NCBI GenBank assembly: GCA_903813345.2 | Contig: CAIIXF020000006.1 | Coordinates: forward strand, 21,023,936 to 21,087,935 | DNA: 64,000 nucleotides | From: Owenia fusiformis | Taxonomy: Eukaryota; Annelida; Polychaeta; Sabellida; Oweniidae | Direction of reading: 5' to 3' | In this document: positions 23,429 through 33,800 of the stretch, one piece after another | How positions within the stretch are numbered: position 1 is the stretch's first letter | Layout: the number at the start of each line of letters is the position of its first letter | Position numbers and translations under genes: made by a program | The notes under the pieces: generated by a model | What the model was told of the DNA's origin: nothing | The model's input: the letters and a program-made list of their open reading frames with translations, nothing else | Database searches by the model: none

Positions 23429-23930
23429 CTGAAAGTAAACAAGTGATTAATTAGACATCCATTCCACGTATTTTCCATATATTCTGTGGGAATCAGAGCC
23501 GCGTTTTTTCCAGAAAATAAATCTAATCTCGTCTCAGGGACGTAAATTACTTCTTGTATTAGAAAAATAATGGTGATATGACATTCCCTGGTTCATAAAC
23601 TATCATATCGCCAAATATCAATGCATTTGAAACAGAGTATCTACCATTTTTTCGAAAATAATCAAAAAAAATATTGCGGTTATTTACAAAAATATATTAT
23701 TTCAATTCGTATTCACTTCGTTTCTTAGTATTAATCGTTACAATATTATATATAGAGAGGTGGATATGTCTTGGATCAATGTACCGAGTTTGAACATGTC
23801 AGGTGGTCAAGAAAGGGTATAATTTAAAGAAATAAACTCACCCCTGCTCTGCCATGTTTATTTTTAGGAAGATCGTTTTTTCCTAAATCAGAGCCACTTG
23901 TTTTGACCTTATCACTTCGTCCAGGGTGTA

Positions 23931-24242
23931 TTAACAATAAATATTTCTGATCTGTCGAGCTTTATATATCAAGTTTTTACCAATGTCATTGAAAGATGGC
24001 AAGGTTGTTTGCATTACATGATACATTCATTTTTATAGAAGTGTCGCCATCTTTTAAATCAACAGTAATTTAAAACACGCACTTTGTTTAACATGTGCAT
24101 GCATGTCTAATGATCTCTGAACATCAAATGCTTTTTCCCATGGACAGAAATATAGTCATTGTATAGGCTAGTTCGTTCGAAAATGGCTATATGTACCCCA
24201 GAACTTGAATTTTGTGATTTTTTCAATATTTTTCAATGATTT
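23931..24242. repeat. Flank plus partial host repeat H, unoccupied version
   Basis: 24150-24242 carries the phrase aaatatagtcattgtataggctagttcg and, at 24196-24215, gtaccccagaacttgaattt without interruption. The same junction is interrupted by different MITEs at 25180 and 27767. Confidence 0.65.
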
Positions 24243-24783
24243 ACAGGAGTGACACCTCAAGGAGGATTGGCTCCCAGAATCGAAGTCGATATTTTCCAAC
24301 AATGAAAACGCCGAAATGTCGTTATTTTCTGAAATTATAACCGATTATAAATTCAAAATAAACAGTTCAAAAGATTCGAACCAAAATCTTGATCATTTCC
24401 TGTGAGTTTTGGCATTTTTCGTTAGGAAATAAGACCAAAATTCACGATTCAAATGTTGAAGTGAACAAAATGGCGGTCGTTGGGATTCAAATTTTGTAGC
24501 ACGACATGCCCATATATGGGACAGAATATCGATGTTGCACTCTGGGAGCCAATCCTCCTTGTGACACCCAAGGAGGATTGGAAGCCAGGGTTCCAACTCG
24601 ATATTCTTTAATCTCCACGCATGCGTCATTTGCTATTCGTGTCTGTATAATTTGTACGACTGCATGGAGAATGACCCGATACTCTCCAACAAAGCTATCG
24701 CTAGGTGATTGTTTTGCAGAATATCGGTGTTGCATTCTGGGAGCCAATCCTCCTTGTGTGACACCTGAAGGTGTCACTCCTGT
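24243..24783. repeat. 541-bp inverted-repeat element (acaggagtgacacc ends)
   Basis: Both ends read acaggagtgacacc inwards and are followed by aaggaggattggctcccaga. Further copies of the ggaggattgg word lie in the centre (about 24545-24580). The overlapping frames on both strands arise from this symmetry and are not genes. The terminal gtgacacc also closes the H repeat copies at about 25582 and 28270. Confidence 0.65.
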
Positions 24784-25001
24784 AAATAGCACTTCCGGGT
24801 AGGACAGTGTTTTTTAATACTTTAAAAACGAAGCCATGCCAACTTCAATGGTGTGTATAGTAGGTTTAAGTGTATGCAATGTGGCCATTTGAGGTATGTC
24901 TGTAAAGCTGAGGCCAAGTACTTTCTAAATGTGCCATTTTAAGAAAAAAATCGCAAGAATATAGTCCCGTAAACTGGAACTACTTTACTCGTTAATTTTC
25001 A

Positions 25002-25582
25002 TCGGTGAAGTAGGGATTTTACCTAAAAATGAGTCCCTATGTTGGCGTAGTGATATTTAAAAATCGAGACGCAAACCCTATGTTAAATATAGTGTCAAGA
25101 TGAAGGTTATGTATAGGGGAACGTAGAAATATAGTCATTGTATGGGCTAGTTCGTTCGAAAATGGCGATATCTACCCCAGGGGCCGTGAATTCGTACGAT
25201 CCCAAATCCAATCCAGATAAATTTTATCTTCTGGGATAAATCTTGGATTACTAATCCGGATTATGATTTGGTGAATTCGTACGATCCGAGGATTATTAGG
25301 GGGAATCCCCAAGATTTATCCAATATGCATTGGAATTCGGATAAAATTTATCCAAAAAGTAATCTACCTCAAGAGATGGATTGAGATTTATCCTGAGATT
25401 AATCCGAGGATTGTACGAATTCACTGATTTTTGGATAAATTCTTGGATTAATCCCACAATGCATCATTACCATGACGAAATTTATCCGGATCGGATCGCG
25501 GATCGTACGAATTCACCGGCCCAGAACTTGAATTTTGTGATTTTTTTCAATATTTTTCAATGATTTACCGTAGTGACACCTG
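25002..25582. repeat. Host repeat H, copy 2, interrupted by a MITE
   Basis: Reads cggtgaagtagggattttac, tgagtccctatgttggcg, atatagtgtcaagatgaagg, then tatctacccca | MITE | gaacttgaattttgtgattt and ends gtagtgacacc. The same order is found from about 26665 to 28270 with other insertions. Confidence 0.75.
25180..25520. mobile_element. 341-bp MITE (gggccgtgaattcg termini)
   Basis: Starts ggggccgtgaattcgtacga and ends with the complement (tcgtacgaattcaccggc). The interior has many tta-tcc-gga words. It is flanked by CCA on both sides (25177-25179, 25521-25523). The unoccupied paralogue at 24196 shows the pre-insertion junction. The superfamily is not certain; a 3-bp duplication would suit PIF/Harbinger. 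Confidence 0.8.
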
Positions 25583-25874
25583 AAACTTTACCGGAAGTTG
25601 AACGTAATCTGGTAGACTAAAATCAGGGGGAAATATTTGTCGGAATTTAGTGTTGATTGTCGATTTTCTATGAAATTACCGATATATCGTCGTCAAATCA
25701 TGCACAAGGTAATGTATAAACTTATTAAGATCACCTAAGGACATGATTTAATATTGTAGCGTAAATTTATAGGAAATAAACAGGCTCATACAGTGAGGCA
25801 CATGTTCAAGAAAACATTTTTTTTATTTTGAAAAAATTAGCCTACAGTCGGTTTCATGGTAAAAATAGCAAGAA

Positions 25875-26085
25875 CTTAACTTCGACATATAAGTGTTACC
25901 TGATGAATGGGGCCCTCACGTGCCTTCCCAATGGTAGTAAACGAACCCTAGTGTAACTACATCAGCTTATCTTTCCGTCCGATCAACAATAAGTACAGTT
26001 ATACAAGAAATGTAAACGAAGTGAAAATATTCCCCAAAATTTTCCCAAAGCCATGTCATTTCCGGAAGTTATGATGCGTTATATT
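25875..26085. repeat. Left arm of a long-range inverted repeat
   Basis: From cttcgacatataagtgttac through gtagtaaacgaaccctagtg to ttccggaagttatgatgcgtta. The reverse complement occurs at 28284-28510 with few differences. The pair encloses 2.2 kb containing the H repeat, a LINE and a MITE. Confidence 0.8.
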
Positions 26086-26089
26086 ACCT

Positions 26090-26735
26090 AACATGTGTGA
26101 AAATTGAACGTTTGTTCGTTCATTTTACGAGAGCTAAATAAAATGTAAACATCCAAGCATCGGGTATGACTCCACCATTGTTTTGCCTACTTGCCACAAT
26201 CAACCTCACTGCCAGCATATCAAATAAGGCCCATTTTCCATGAAACTTGGCCCAACTACTATCAGGCAGATGTCCTTGAAAAATCAAGTTGACATGGTTA
26301 CCCAAGCCTAATAGTTGCCATGGCAACCATAGAAATGGGCTAAAAAATGAGAGCAAAAAAGCACCCAAACCCACCATATATAATGGCACTAATTTATAAA
26401 ATATTTCTAGATATAGAAATTTTCTTAAACTTTGACATCATCTAGAACACTTCTAGACAACAAAAATGTCAAAAATTGGGGGTAGGTTTACCACTTCGAT
26501 TTTTTTCTAGGCTTGGTCAAAGTAAAACTACGAAAAGGCACTAATTTTTACTTTTGAATCACCTATTATCGCCCAAATGGCTATATTTTTCAAGGTCAAG
26601 GTCGCCATGCTAAAAGTTGAATTACGGAGATAAATCTGCTCTTCAGACAATGTTTGATAGCTTTTCTTCACCACGGTGAAGCAGCGATTTTACCTAAAAA
26701 TGAGTCCCTATGTTGGCGTAGTGATATTTAAAATC
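26090..26735. other. Non-coding filler, no gene recognised
   Basis: A hydrophobic minus-strand frame at 26120-26389 has no family resemblance and lies in repeat-like sequence (gttgccatggcaacc). H repeat copy 3 starts near 26665. Confidence 0.4.
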
Positions 26736-26736
26736 G

Positions 26737-27672
26737 AGACACATCATCATCATCATCAAATTCTGAGCTGATAGGTCTTGAAAAGTCCTGTAGTTGCTCA
26801 GATCTTAGTTTAAATGTATGTAATATATATTAAACAATATCATAGTGATAATTTAGCCAAAATTTGTCTAGTCTCCCTTTAAACTGATCTACACTATGGG
26901 CCGTCACTACCTTCTCTGGGAGGCTGTTCCAGTCTTCTTTAATTCAGTTGCTAAAGGTGTTCTGTCGAAGGGTGGTGTTACAATGGTGTTTGCACATTTT
27001 CAGGGAGTGTCCTCTAGTGGTTGTGGTGGCCTTGGTAAAAAATGAGCTATGCTCTATAGTGTCAATTCCATTAATAATTTATAAACCTGTCTCCTCGTCT
27101 ACGTCTGTAGTGGAGGGAATGGAGCTTTAGCTCTTTAAGCCTTGTTTGATACGGCTTATTCTTCAAATCTGGTATTATTTTGGTAGCCCTTCTCTGTATC
27201 TGTTCTATTTTTCGCTCCTCTCCTAAGAGTCTTGGGTGCCATATTATGTTGCCATAGTCTAATATAGGTCTAATCATAGATTTATAGAGTGGCACTATGA
27301 TCTCCTTGGTGTGACTAAAACGTCTCTTGATAATTCCTAATTTACTATTTGCCTTTTTTGCAGTTTCACTGGTGTGTTGTTTTAATTTTAGTTCTTTGTC
27401 CATGGTGAATCCTAGGTCTTTCTGTTCTATCACTGACTCTATCATGGTACCATATTGGTTGTATTGTTGGTTGACGTTTTTACCACCAAAGTATAAAACT
27501 TTACACTTTTTTGATTGAACTTTAATTGCCAATCCTTTGACCAGTTAACTAGAGTGTCAATATCTTGTTGAAGGCTCTCTCGCTGTTCGGCACTAACACA
27601 TTCCCCATAGAGTTTGGTGTCATCTGCGAAAATTTTGATTGAGTTTCTTATCTTGTCTTGGGCATCATTAAT
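26737..27672 (-). mobile_element. 5'-truncated LINE (reverse transcriptase C-terminal part)
   Basis: On the minus strand the frame carries the catalytic KIFADDTKLYGE (about 27600-27640), KDLGFTMDKELKLKQH, YKSMIRPILDYGN, IEQIQRRATKII and, after a stop, the usual tail WNSLPEKVVTAHSVDQFK...LDKFW (near 26850-26930). The 3' end is a short (gat)n tail visible as catcatcatcatcatca at about 26742-26758. It is inserted in H repeat copy 3 at the position where copy 2 reads gcaaaccctatgttaa. It is broken by at least one frameshift near 27510 and stops near 27060 and 26940. Confidence 0.88.
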
Positions 27673-27766
27673 ATAGTGTCAAGATGAAGGTTATGTATAG
27701 GGGATTGCAGAAATATAGTCATTGTATGGGCTAATTTGTTCGAAAATGGCGATATGTACCCCAGAA

Positions 27767-28234
27767 AGTGTGAGTACCGTAATCCAGCACCAAATTCGAA
27801 AATTCAGAACAATACTTTGCACATATGGCGTTCGTGATCAACTATAAAATGCTTACCCCCTTTGGTGTTATATACCAAAATGTATCTGTTCATATAGGGC
27901 TTCGATTGATCTACATCAAATTATAGGGAGTCAAGTTACTTTTTGAGATATCAGCGTCCATTTATTGTAACTCGCGTTTGCCACCATTTCCTCAATTCTG
28001 AGATGACGGGCAAACGCGTAGTAAACATGCTCATGCCGGAACTATTTTGACCTACATCGTTATTTTCGTAATTCAAATGAAAGTAGAACTCAACTTCTTT
28101 ATTTTGATACCAAATAGTGGCATACTAGGTACCCTAGAAGCCAACTATGGCGTTATTTAGAACAAAACCACAAATTTTTAAATGGACTATATAGGGGTCA
28201 TACCTTTTGGCGGGTGGATATGGAACCTCACACC
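27767..28234. mobile_element. 468-bp MITE, copy 2 (agtgtgag termini)
   Basis: Starts agtgtgagtaccgtaatcc and ends ggaacctcacacc, flanked by AGAA at 27763-27766 and 28235-28238. It has the same body as 22086-22554. It interrupts H repeat copy 3 within 3-4 bp of where the unrelated 341-bp MITE interrupts copy 2. Confidence 0.85.
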
Positions 28235-28283
28235 AGAACTTGAATTTTGTGATTTTTTTCAATGATTTACTGTAGTGACACCA

Positions 28284-28510
28284 TAACGTATCATAACTTC
28301 CGGAAATGAATGCCTTTCGGAAAATTTTTGGGAATATTTTCACTTCGTTTACATTTCTTGTATAACTGTACTTATTGTTGATCGGACGGAAAGATAAGCT
28401 GATGTAGTTACACTAGGGTTCGTTTACTACCATTGGGAAGGCACGTGAGGGTCCCATTCATCAGGTAACACTTATATGTTGAAGTTAAGTTCTTGCTATT
28501 TTTACCATGT
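28284..28510. repeat. Right arm of the long-range inverted repeat
   Basis: Reverse complement of 25875-26085, starting aacgtatcataacttccgg and ending aacacttatatgttgaag. See that entry. Confidence 0.8.
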
Positions 28511-28630
28511 AACCGACTTTAGTTTTGTTATTTATTTTGGTGTCTAATCAACTACTAGTACAATTATTTAGGTGTCAGTCACTCACTTCCAAGGAGCCAG
28601 CAGCTCTGAATATCCTCATTAATTCCACCT

Positions 28631-29798
28631 CTTATCCCATGCCAGGACTATAGTCCTGAGAACGTCTCAATCTTTTGCCTGTACGATTACAACATGGGAG
28701 AATTTTCTACGCCTCACACTAAGATACCTACTTCAATAGATTCCTGGGTACTTTAACATTCTTCTCGTGTAGTTGAATCCACAATTACCTGGGTATACTA
28801 TATTGGCAGAACGGGAACATTTTTCTTTTTCATCGAGAGAGATTCCATCACTTTTTCAAAATGGCGGTTGGATTTTAATGGGGATTCCCCATTTGACTGG
28901 CCTGAAAGTACCAATAAATGGAGGAATTTGACGGTTGAAATAAGTTAAGGTGCCATGGAAGGTAACAGGAAATGACGAAACAGGAAGTGAAAAAAAATTT
29001 GCATTTTTAGACATTTTTTGAACAAAGATAACAGAGTTCTGGTTTGACCTCCAGTAAATTTAACTATTTCCAAATATCATTTACATGACCAGGATCACAA
29101 TGTGCATGGTCAGAATGACCCTAAACATGATGAAATAAGCTTTTTAGTCCTTTGGAAGTGTGACTGAAAAAAAGCTAAAAGTAGGAGCTAGGGAAGGTCA
29201 CTGAACAGAATCTTTTGAATTTTTCAGAAAATGTGCCCAATATTATGCTCTAACTGATACAATCTTTGAAATTTTAGAAAATTGTCTAAAACAAAAATGG
29301 CGGTCATAAAAAGGAAAATAGATCGCTTTTCAAATCAGTTTTTTCATTTTTTTCTTTTTCTATGAACGATATCAAATTTTCAAAGATTGTATCATTTAGA
29401 GCAATATATTGAGCACATTTTCTGAAAAATTCAAAATATTCTGTTCAGTGACCTTTCCTACCTCCTACTTTTAGCTATTTTTCAGTCACATTTTCATTGG
29501 GCTGAAAAGGTTATTTCATTATGTTTAGGGTCATTCTGACCATGAACATTGTGATCCTGGACCTGTAAATGGTTAAATATTACACGCAAATATTGCGATC
29601 AAAAATGAAAATTTCTTCGTTCTGCCGATAAACCCAGACAATTGTGGATTCAACTACACGAAAAGAATGCTAAAATACCAAGGAATCTATTGAAGTAGGT
29701 ATCTTAAGTGTAAGAAGCGTAGTAAATTCTCTCATGTTGTAATCGTACAGGCAAAAGATTGAGACGTTCTCAGGACTATAGTCCTGGCACGGGATAAC
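28631..29798. mobile_element. Giant foldback element (1.17 kb)
   Basis: The outer ends are cttatcccatgccaggac and its complement gtcctggcacgggataac. Complementarity extends inward through the arms, e.g. cctgtacgattacaacatg, tgaccctaaacatgatgaaat and gatacaatctttgaaattt, with partial gaps around 28820-28990. The centre is near 29310. No coding frame. It is distinct in sequence from the FB-A family. Confidence 0.88.
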
Positions 29799-29842
29799 CC
29801 ACCCCCCATCAATGGCGTAGCATCATATACCCACAAAATGAC

Positions 29843-30286
29843 TACCCCCCAAAAATGTGGGGTTGATTTTTCAAATCCCCCAGGCCCATAGTCAGGAAGG
29901 GGGCTTGAGAGGTGAGGGAAACCTGCTCTTCCCCAAATAAACTGGGCAATTTAGACAAAAAACTGGCATTACCCTGGGCATTGTATTTTAATTTTTTTCT
30001 TTGTACACACGCATGTATTTTTGTCCCCCTTCCCCTCTGGATTTTCAGGATCACGGGACCGGGCTTCCCCCCTCCCCTCCCCCTAACAAAAAGCTGGCTA
30101 TGGGCATGTCACCCCCATAACTACTTGTGTACTGAAATATTGGGGTTTTAAAACATTGTCAGTTGTTGACACAAAGCTGAATTTTATCTAAATAACCACA
30201 AATCCAACTAATTTTCAACCCAAGATTTCAATACACAAATAGTTGTGGGGGTGATTTGAAAGATCAACCTCACATTAATGGGGGTA
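29843..30286. mobile_element. 444-bp hAT-like MITE containing a nested MITE
   Basis: Starts taccccccaaaaatgtgggg and ends cctcacattaatgggggta, an imperfect inverted repeat of about 38 bp related to the 90-bp element at 14132. Flanks aaaatgac (29835-29842) and aaaacaac (30287-30294) match at six of eight positions, an aged 8-bp duplication. Inside, 29882-30106 is a ggcccatag...ctatgggc element of the family at 12138 and 49151. Confidence 0.7.
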
Positions 30287-30294
30287 AAAACAAC

Positions 30295-30831
30295 ATGGCG
30301 TACTCTCAAAATTTAGAGAAAATCTGATTTTTTATTTGTATTGAATTATCCCACACTTAAAAAATACTGGTTATTCTGAATATGTGTTGTAAGAATCATT
30401 TATGAAAAGCAAAATAAATGTTTTGTTCTTAATCCTGTGTTGTTGGTTTTAAATTGTGTTGTAATAAACTCTAAATTTTCTATCAACTAATTTGTGTAAT
30501 TTACTGATTCAACACCCGAATCTGTTACACCTGCAAGCTTCTTTATGTTCAAAAGGGTGCAAGTTCTGGGATGTTTGTAGTTTTTTGTAGATCATCATGT
30601 AGATCTTAATTTGTCTCACACACTTTCAAAATACTTTGTGTACTGTAAAATTAATGAATACCTCTGAAATAAAACCTGGCCTTGGTCTGATTGTAAACTT
30701 CAATTCACCAGTAAAGTAAAATATGTGTGTTATCACATTGCGATGCCTTTAAGTAGTAATCTTGATGTGGGGCATGACTAGAAATGATTTACACTAAATG
30801 TCATCTTAAACATTGTCTTTTCATGTTTCAG
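30295..30831. other. Upstream region of the TTF1-like gene
   Basis: AT-rich DNA ending in a good splice acceptor (tcatgtttcag at 30821-30831), so the 5' UTR of the next gene is spliced and its promoter lies further left or in this stretch. No TATA box or CpG cluster was recognised. Confidence 0.4.
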
Positions 30832-30885
30832 GTTTAATTAGAAACCTCCAGACATTACCTTTCTACAATAGCTACAATTTCTGAG

Positions 30886-33800
30886 ATGGCTGAGTATACA
30901 AGTATATTCGGTGGAGGGGAGCTTAGTCAGCCGATTGGAGCACCAATCTTGTCCCCTAAAAGATCGTCAAAGAAGAAAAGACGTAAACTCTTTGTTGAAA
31001 CTGGTATGTTTGGTGATGGGGAGCTCAGCCAACCAATGGAAACAGTTGTCTTCTCATCTAATAGCCAGGCAAAGATGCAACATAAATCATCTGAAGATAT
31101 GGTTTCAGCATCACATAATAGTTGTCAAAACGATTCAGAAAATCTACATCCAAGCTCTGGCCATCAAGAACACGAAGAAAAGACAATGTTCAAATTGGGC
31201 AAAAGAAAGCATACACATTCCGAATCATCAGGAACAGGAAAATCTGAAACTTCGCAGTCGAAAAAGATTGAAGAAATACACCATGAAGGAACAGTTGATA
31301 ATCAAAGTACATCAACTAAAAAACATAAAAAGAAGAAAAGGAGCCACAAACGTAAAGATAAAGGTGAAGAGGAAAACATGTCTGTTGAAAAAATCAAAAC
31401 AGGAGATAATATGTTTAAAGACATATCAATATCAAACAAGGATGATGAACCATCTACAACAGGTAAAGTTAAAAAGAAGAAACATAAGAAGAAGAAACAA
31501 ATGAGTGTGGAAAGTCAACTGGAGATAAAAAATGACACTCCTGAGTCTGACTTATCCATTGAAGCGTCCGATGAGTCACAAAGCATTATACATGCAACAC
31601 CTAAATATTTTTCTTGCGTTTCGGTCATGAATCAGTCACCAAAACCTAAACATTCTTCCGCTGTCAAGAATCGGTCACCAAAACCTAAACATTCTTCCGC
31701 TGTCAAGAATCAATCCCCAAAACCTAAAAACTCTCCAGTTAAGCATGATGTACAAGAAGACTCTTTGTCAGATATGTTTAGTGATTCTGATGAGGATGAT
31801 AAGAGCGAAGATATGGACTCAGGAAACCTATTTGATGACATTATTCAGGAAATTGATAAATCAATAAATGAGAATGTTGATGACGAAACAAGTATTAACA
31901 ACCAGGAAATGGCAGAAATTGTAAATCAGACCAGTGGCTTATCTGATCCTGAACAAATGTCATGCAACAATGGTAAAATAAACATAAAAGAAAATGAACA
32001 AGATCAACAAGAAATACATATTAGGAAGCATACAGAAAAAGTCAAAAACGAGACAAAACGAGAAACAGAAATTCGTATCTTTACTCCTGATGATGTTGAG
32101 AAGGCCATAGTTAGTGCTGGAGATAAATGTGATATTTTAGATGTATTAAACAACAGTGTTTTAAGCCATCGTACACCAAAAGCTCTTAAAGTACTGATGA
32201 AAACCAAGCCAGATTTATTCAAAGGACACCCAAGTAAGTTTAAAATTAATGGCCCCAATTGGAGGTGTGTGAAGGTTCATTACATTTTGTTGAGTTAAAA
32301 AAGTAGCAACTTTGAAGGAAATTCATCACAATGGATGTTCATTTACATTTTTTGGATTGAGGTCACTCTGAAATGAAATTTATTGTGTTTTTTGAGATTG
32401 TGGAGTATTGACTTGGTTGCTTTTTCATTGAACATTTATGATTGTCACTTATGTAGTTCTATATGTTCAAACATGATATTAATTCTCTGATTGAATCTTT
32501 TCAGAAATGATGAAGGGATATTGGCAGCACGCAGAAGTTGAACAGCTTGAGAAAAACTTCAATGCTTTTGTAAAGGTAATATTTTCCATATATTCTTTTC
32601 TGTATTGACTGCTGATTTCACATATTTTCACATACAGGGTGTTCAGGAAATAAAGATAATAATGTCATAACTTTTTTATTTGTTCATGGATTGCATTGAA
32701 AGTTTGAGAGATTATAGTTTTAACATATTTTAATTTATTGTTGGAGTTTCAGTCTCAGGTGATTCGATTGGTTGATTCTGCGGTTGTCATAGCAACGCGA
32801 GTAGCGCTAAGGTGGGGCAGGTGAATTAACTGCAGTATATTTGCATGCTTTAAATGTTTTAAAAAGAGATTCTATCATGTTTAGGACTTAAAATGGATGC
32901 TTAAAGATAGTTATAACTATAAGCCTGAAATTCTTTGCCAATTTATCAATTTATTCTACATAATTTCCTCCATTTTAGACACTAAACTATTTGCCTCTTG
33001 AACCTTCTTCAAATACTTCACAGAATTCTTCTTGACTCATTTCCTGAAGTCTGTTTAATATATGTGAACGTATGGCATTGGTATTCTCAAATGCATGTCC
33101 TCTTAAGTCCCGTTTTGATTCAGCGAAGAAGTATAAATCATTTGGCGCTAGGTTGGGTGAATAAGGTGGATGCTGAAGTTGCTCTTATCTCAGCTGATCA
33201 ATTTCTTTAGTGATTATGGCAGCAGTATGGGAGGGGGAATTGCACCAAGTGGAAGAGAAATTGCATCCCGGGTCGCTTTCTATGTAATGCCTGCATTAAT
33301 TCATGAAAATCCCATTGAATATCATTAAAAAAGCATTTATTTGACTCTTATATTATAAAACAAAACAATAGAAGAATTTTATTATGGAGATGCACCAGGA
33401 AAGCTTTAAATATGGATTCAAAATCGGTTTGCCATGCTAAATGTAACACAGAAACTACTGCAGTTATTCCATGTGCCCCGCCTTAGCGCTACTCGCATTG
33501 CTACGCCAACCACAGAAATGACAAATCAAATCGCTTGAAGCTGAAACTCCAAAAGTAAGTTTAAATATGTTGAAACTATAATCCCTGCGAATTTTACTGA
33601 GATCCATGAATAAATAAAAAGGTTATGACATTATTAGAGTCTATTGCTTTTGCCAGTTTTCTTATTATTCTCTCGTGTCACGTTTTCTCAGCAACTAGAA
33701 GAACTTACTCAAATCTACTTACAGGGTTAGTAAGGAGATGAGACCTAGTTTCTGGGAAATTAGGTCAAATTTTTATCTAGGTCAAAGGTCAAAATCTAGG

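Larger units (their letters stand above)
19967..23930. mobile_element. 3,964-bp DNA transposon with about 70-bp terminal inverted repeats
   Basis: 19967-20038 and the reverse complement of 23861-23930 are nearly identical, both starting TACACCCTGGACGAAGTGAT. The outer flanks are TA/TT-rich (left gtat, right ttaa), so a short TTAA- or TA-type target duplication is possible but not clean. The interior carries minus-strand coding remnants (20760-20981 and 23014-23428), a palindrome-rich insert, a tRNA-like sequence and a 469-bp MITE. It is most likely a decayed transposon later colonised by other elements. Confidence 0.75.

Noticed and set aside
24393-24802. Overlapping frames on both strands with GANPPC / GVTQGGLAPR words
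   Set aside because: Produced by the internal inverted copies of the ggaggattgg motif of the repeat at 24243-24783.
19967-30286. CRISPR-like array or prokaryotic defence system
   Set aside because: The repeats are transposon-derived with eukaryotic features (introns, LINEs, MITEs). Spacing is irregular and no associated protein genes exist.
30911-31504. 197-codon plus-strand frame overlapping exon 1 of the TTF1-like gene
   Set aside because: A-rich lysine-coding DNA leaves a second frame open. The main frame continues into nine phased exons with conserved Myb motifs; the overlapping frame has no recognisable domain.
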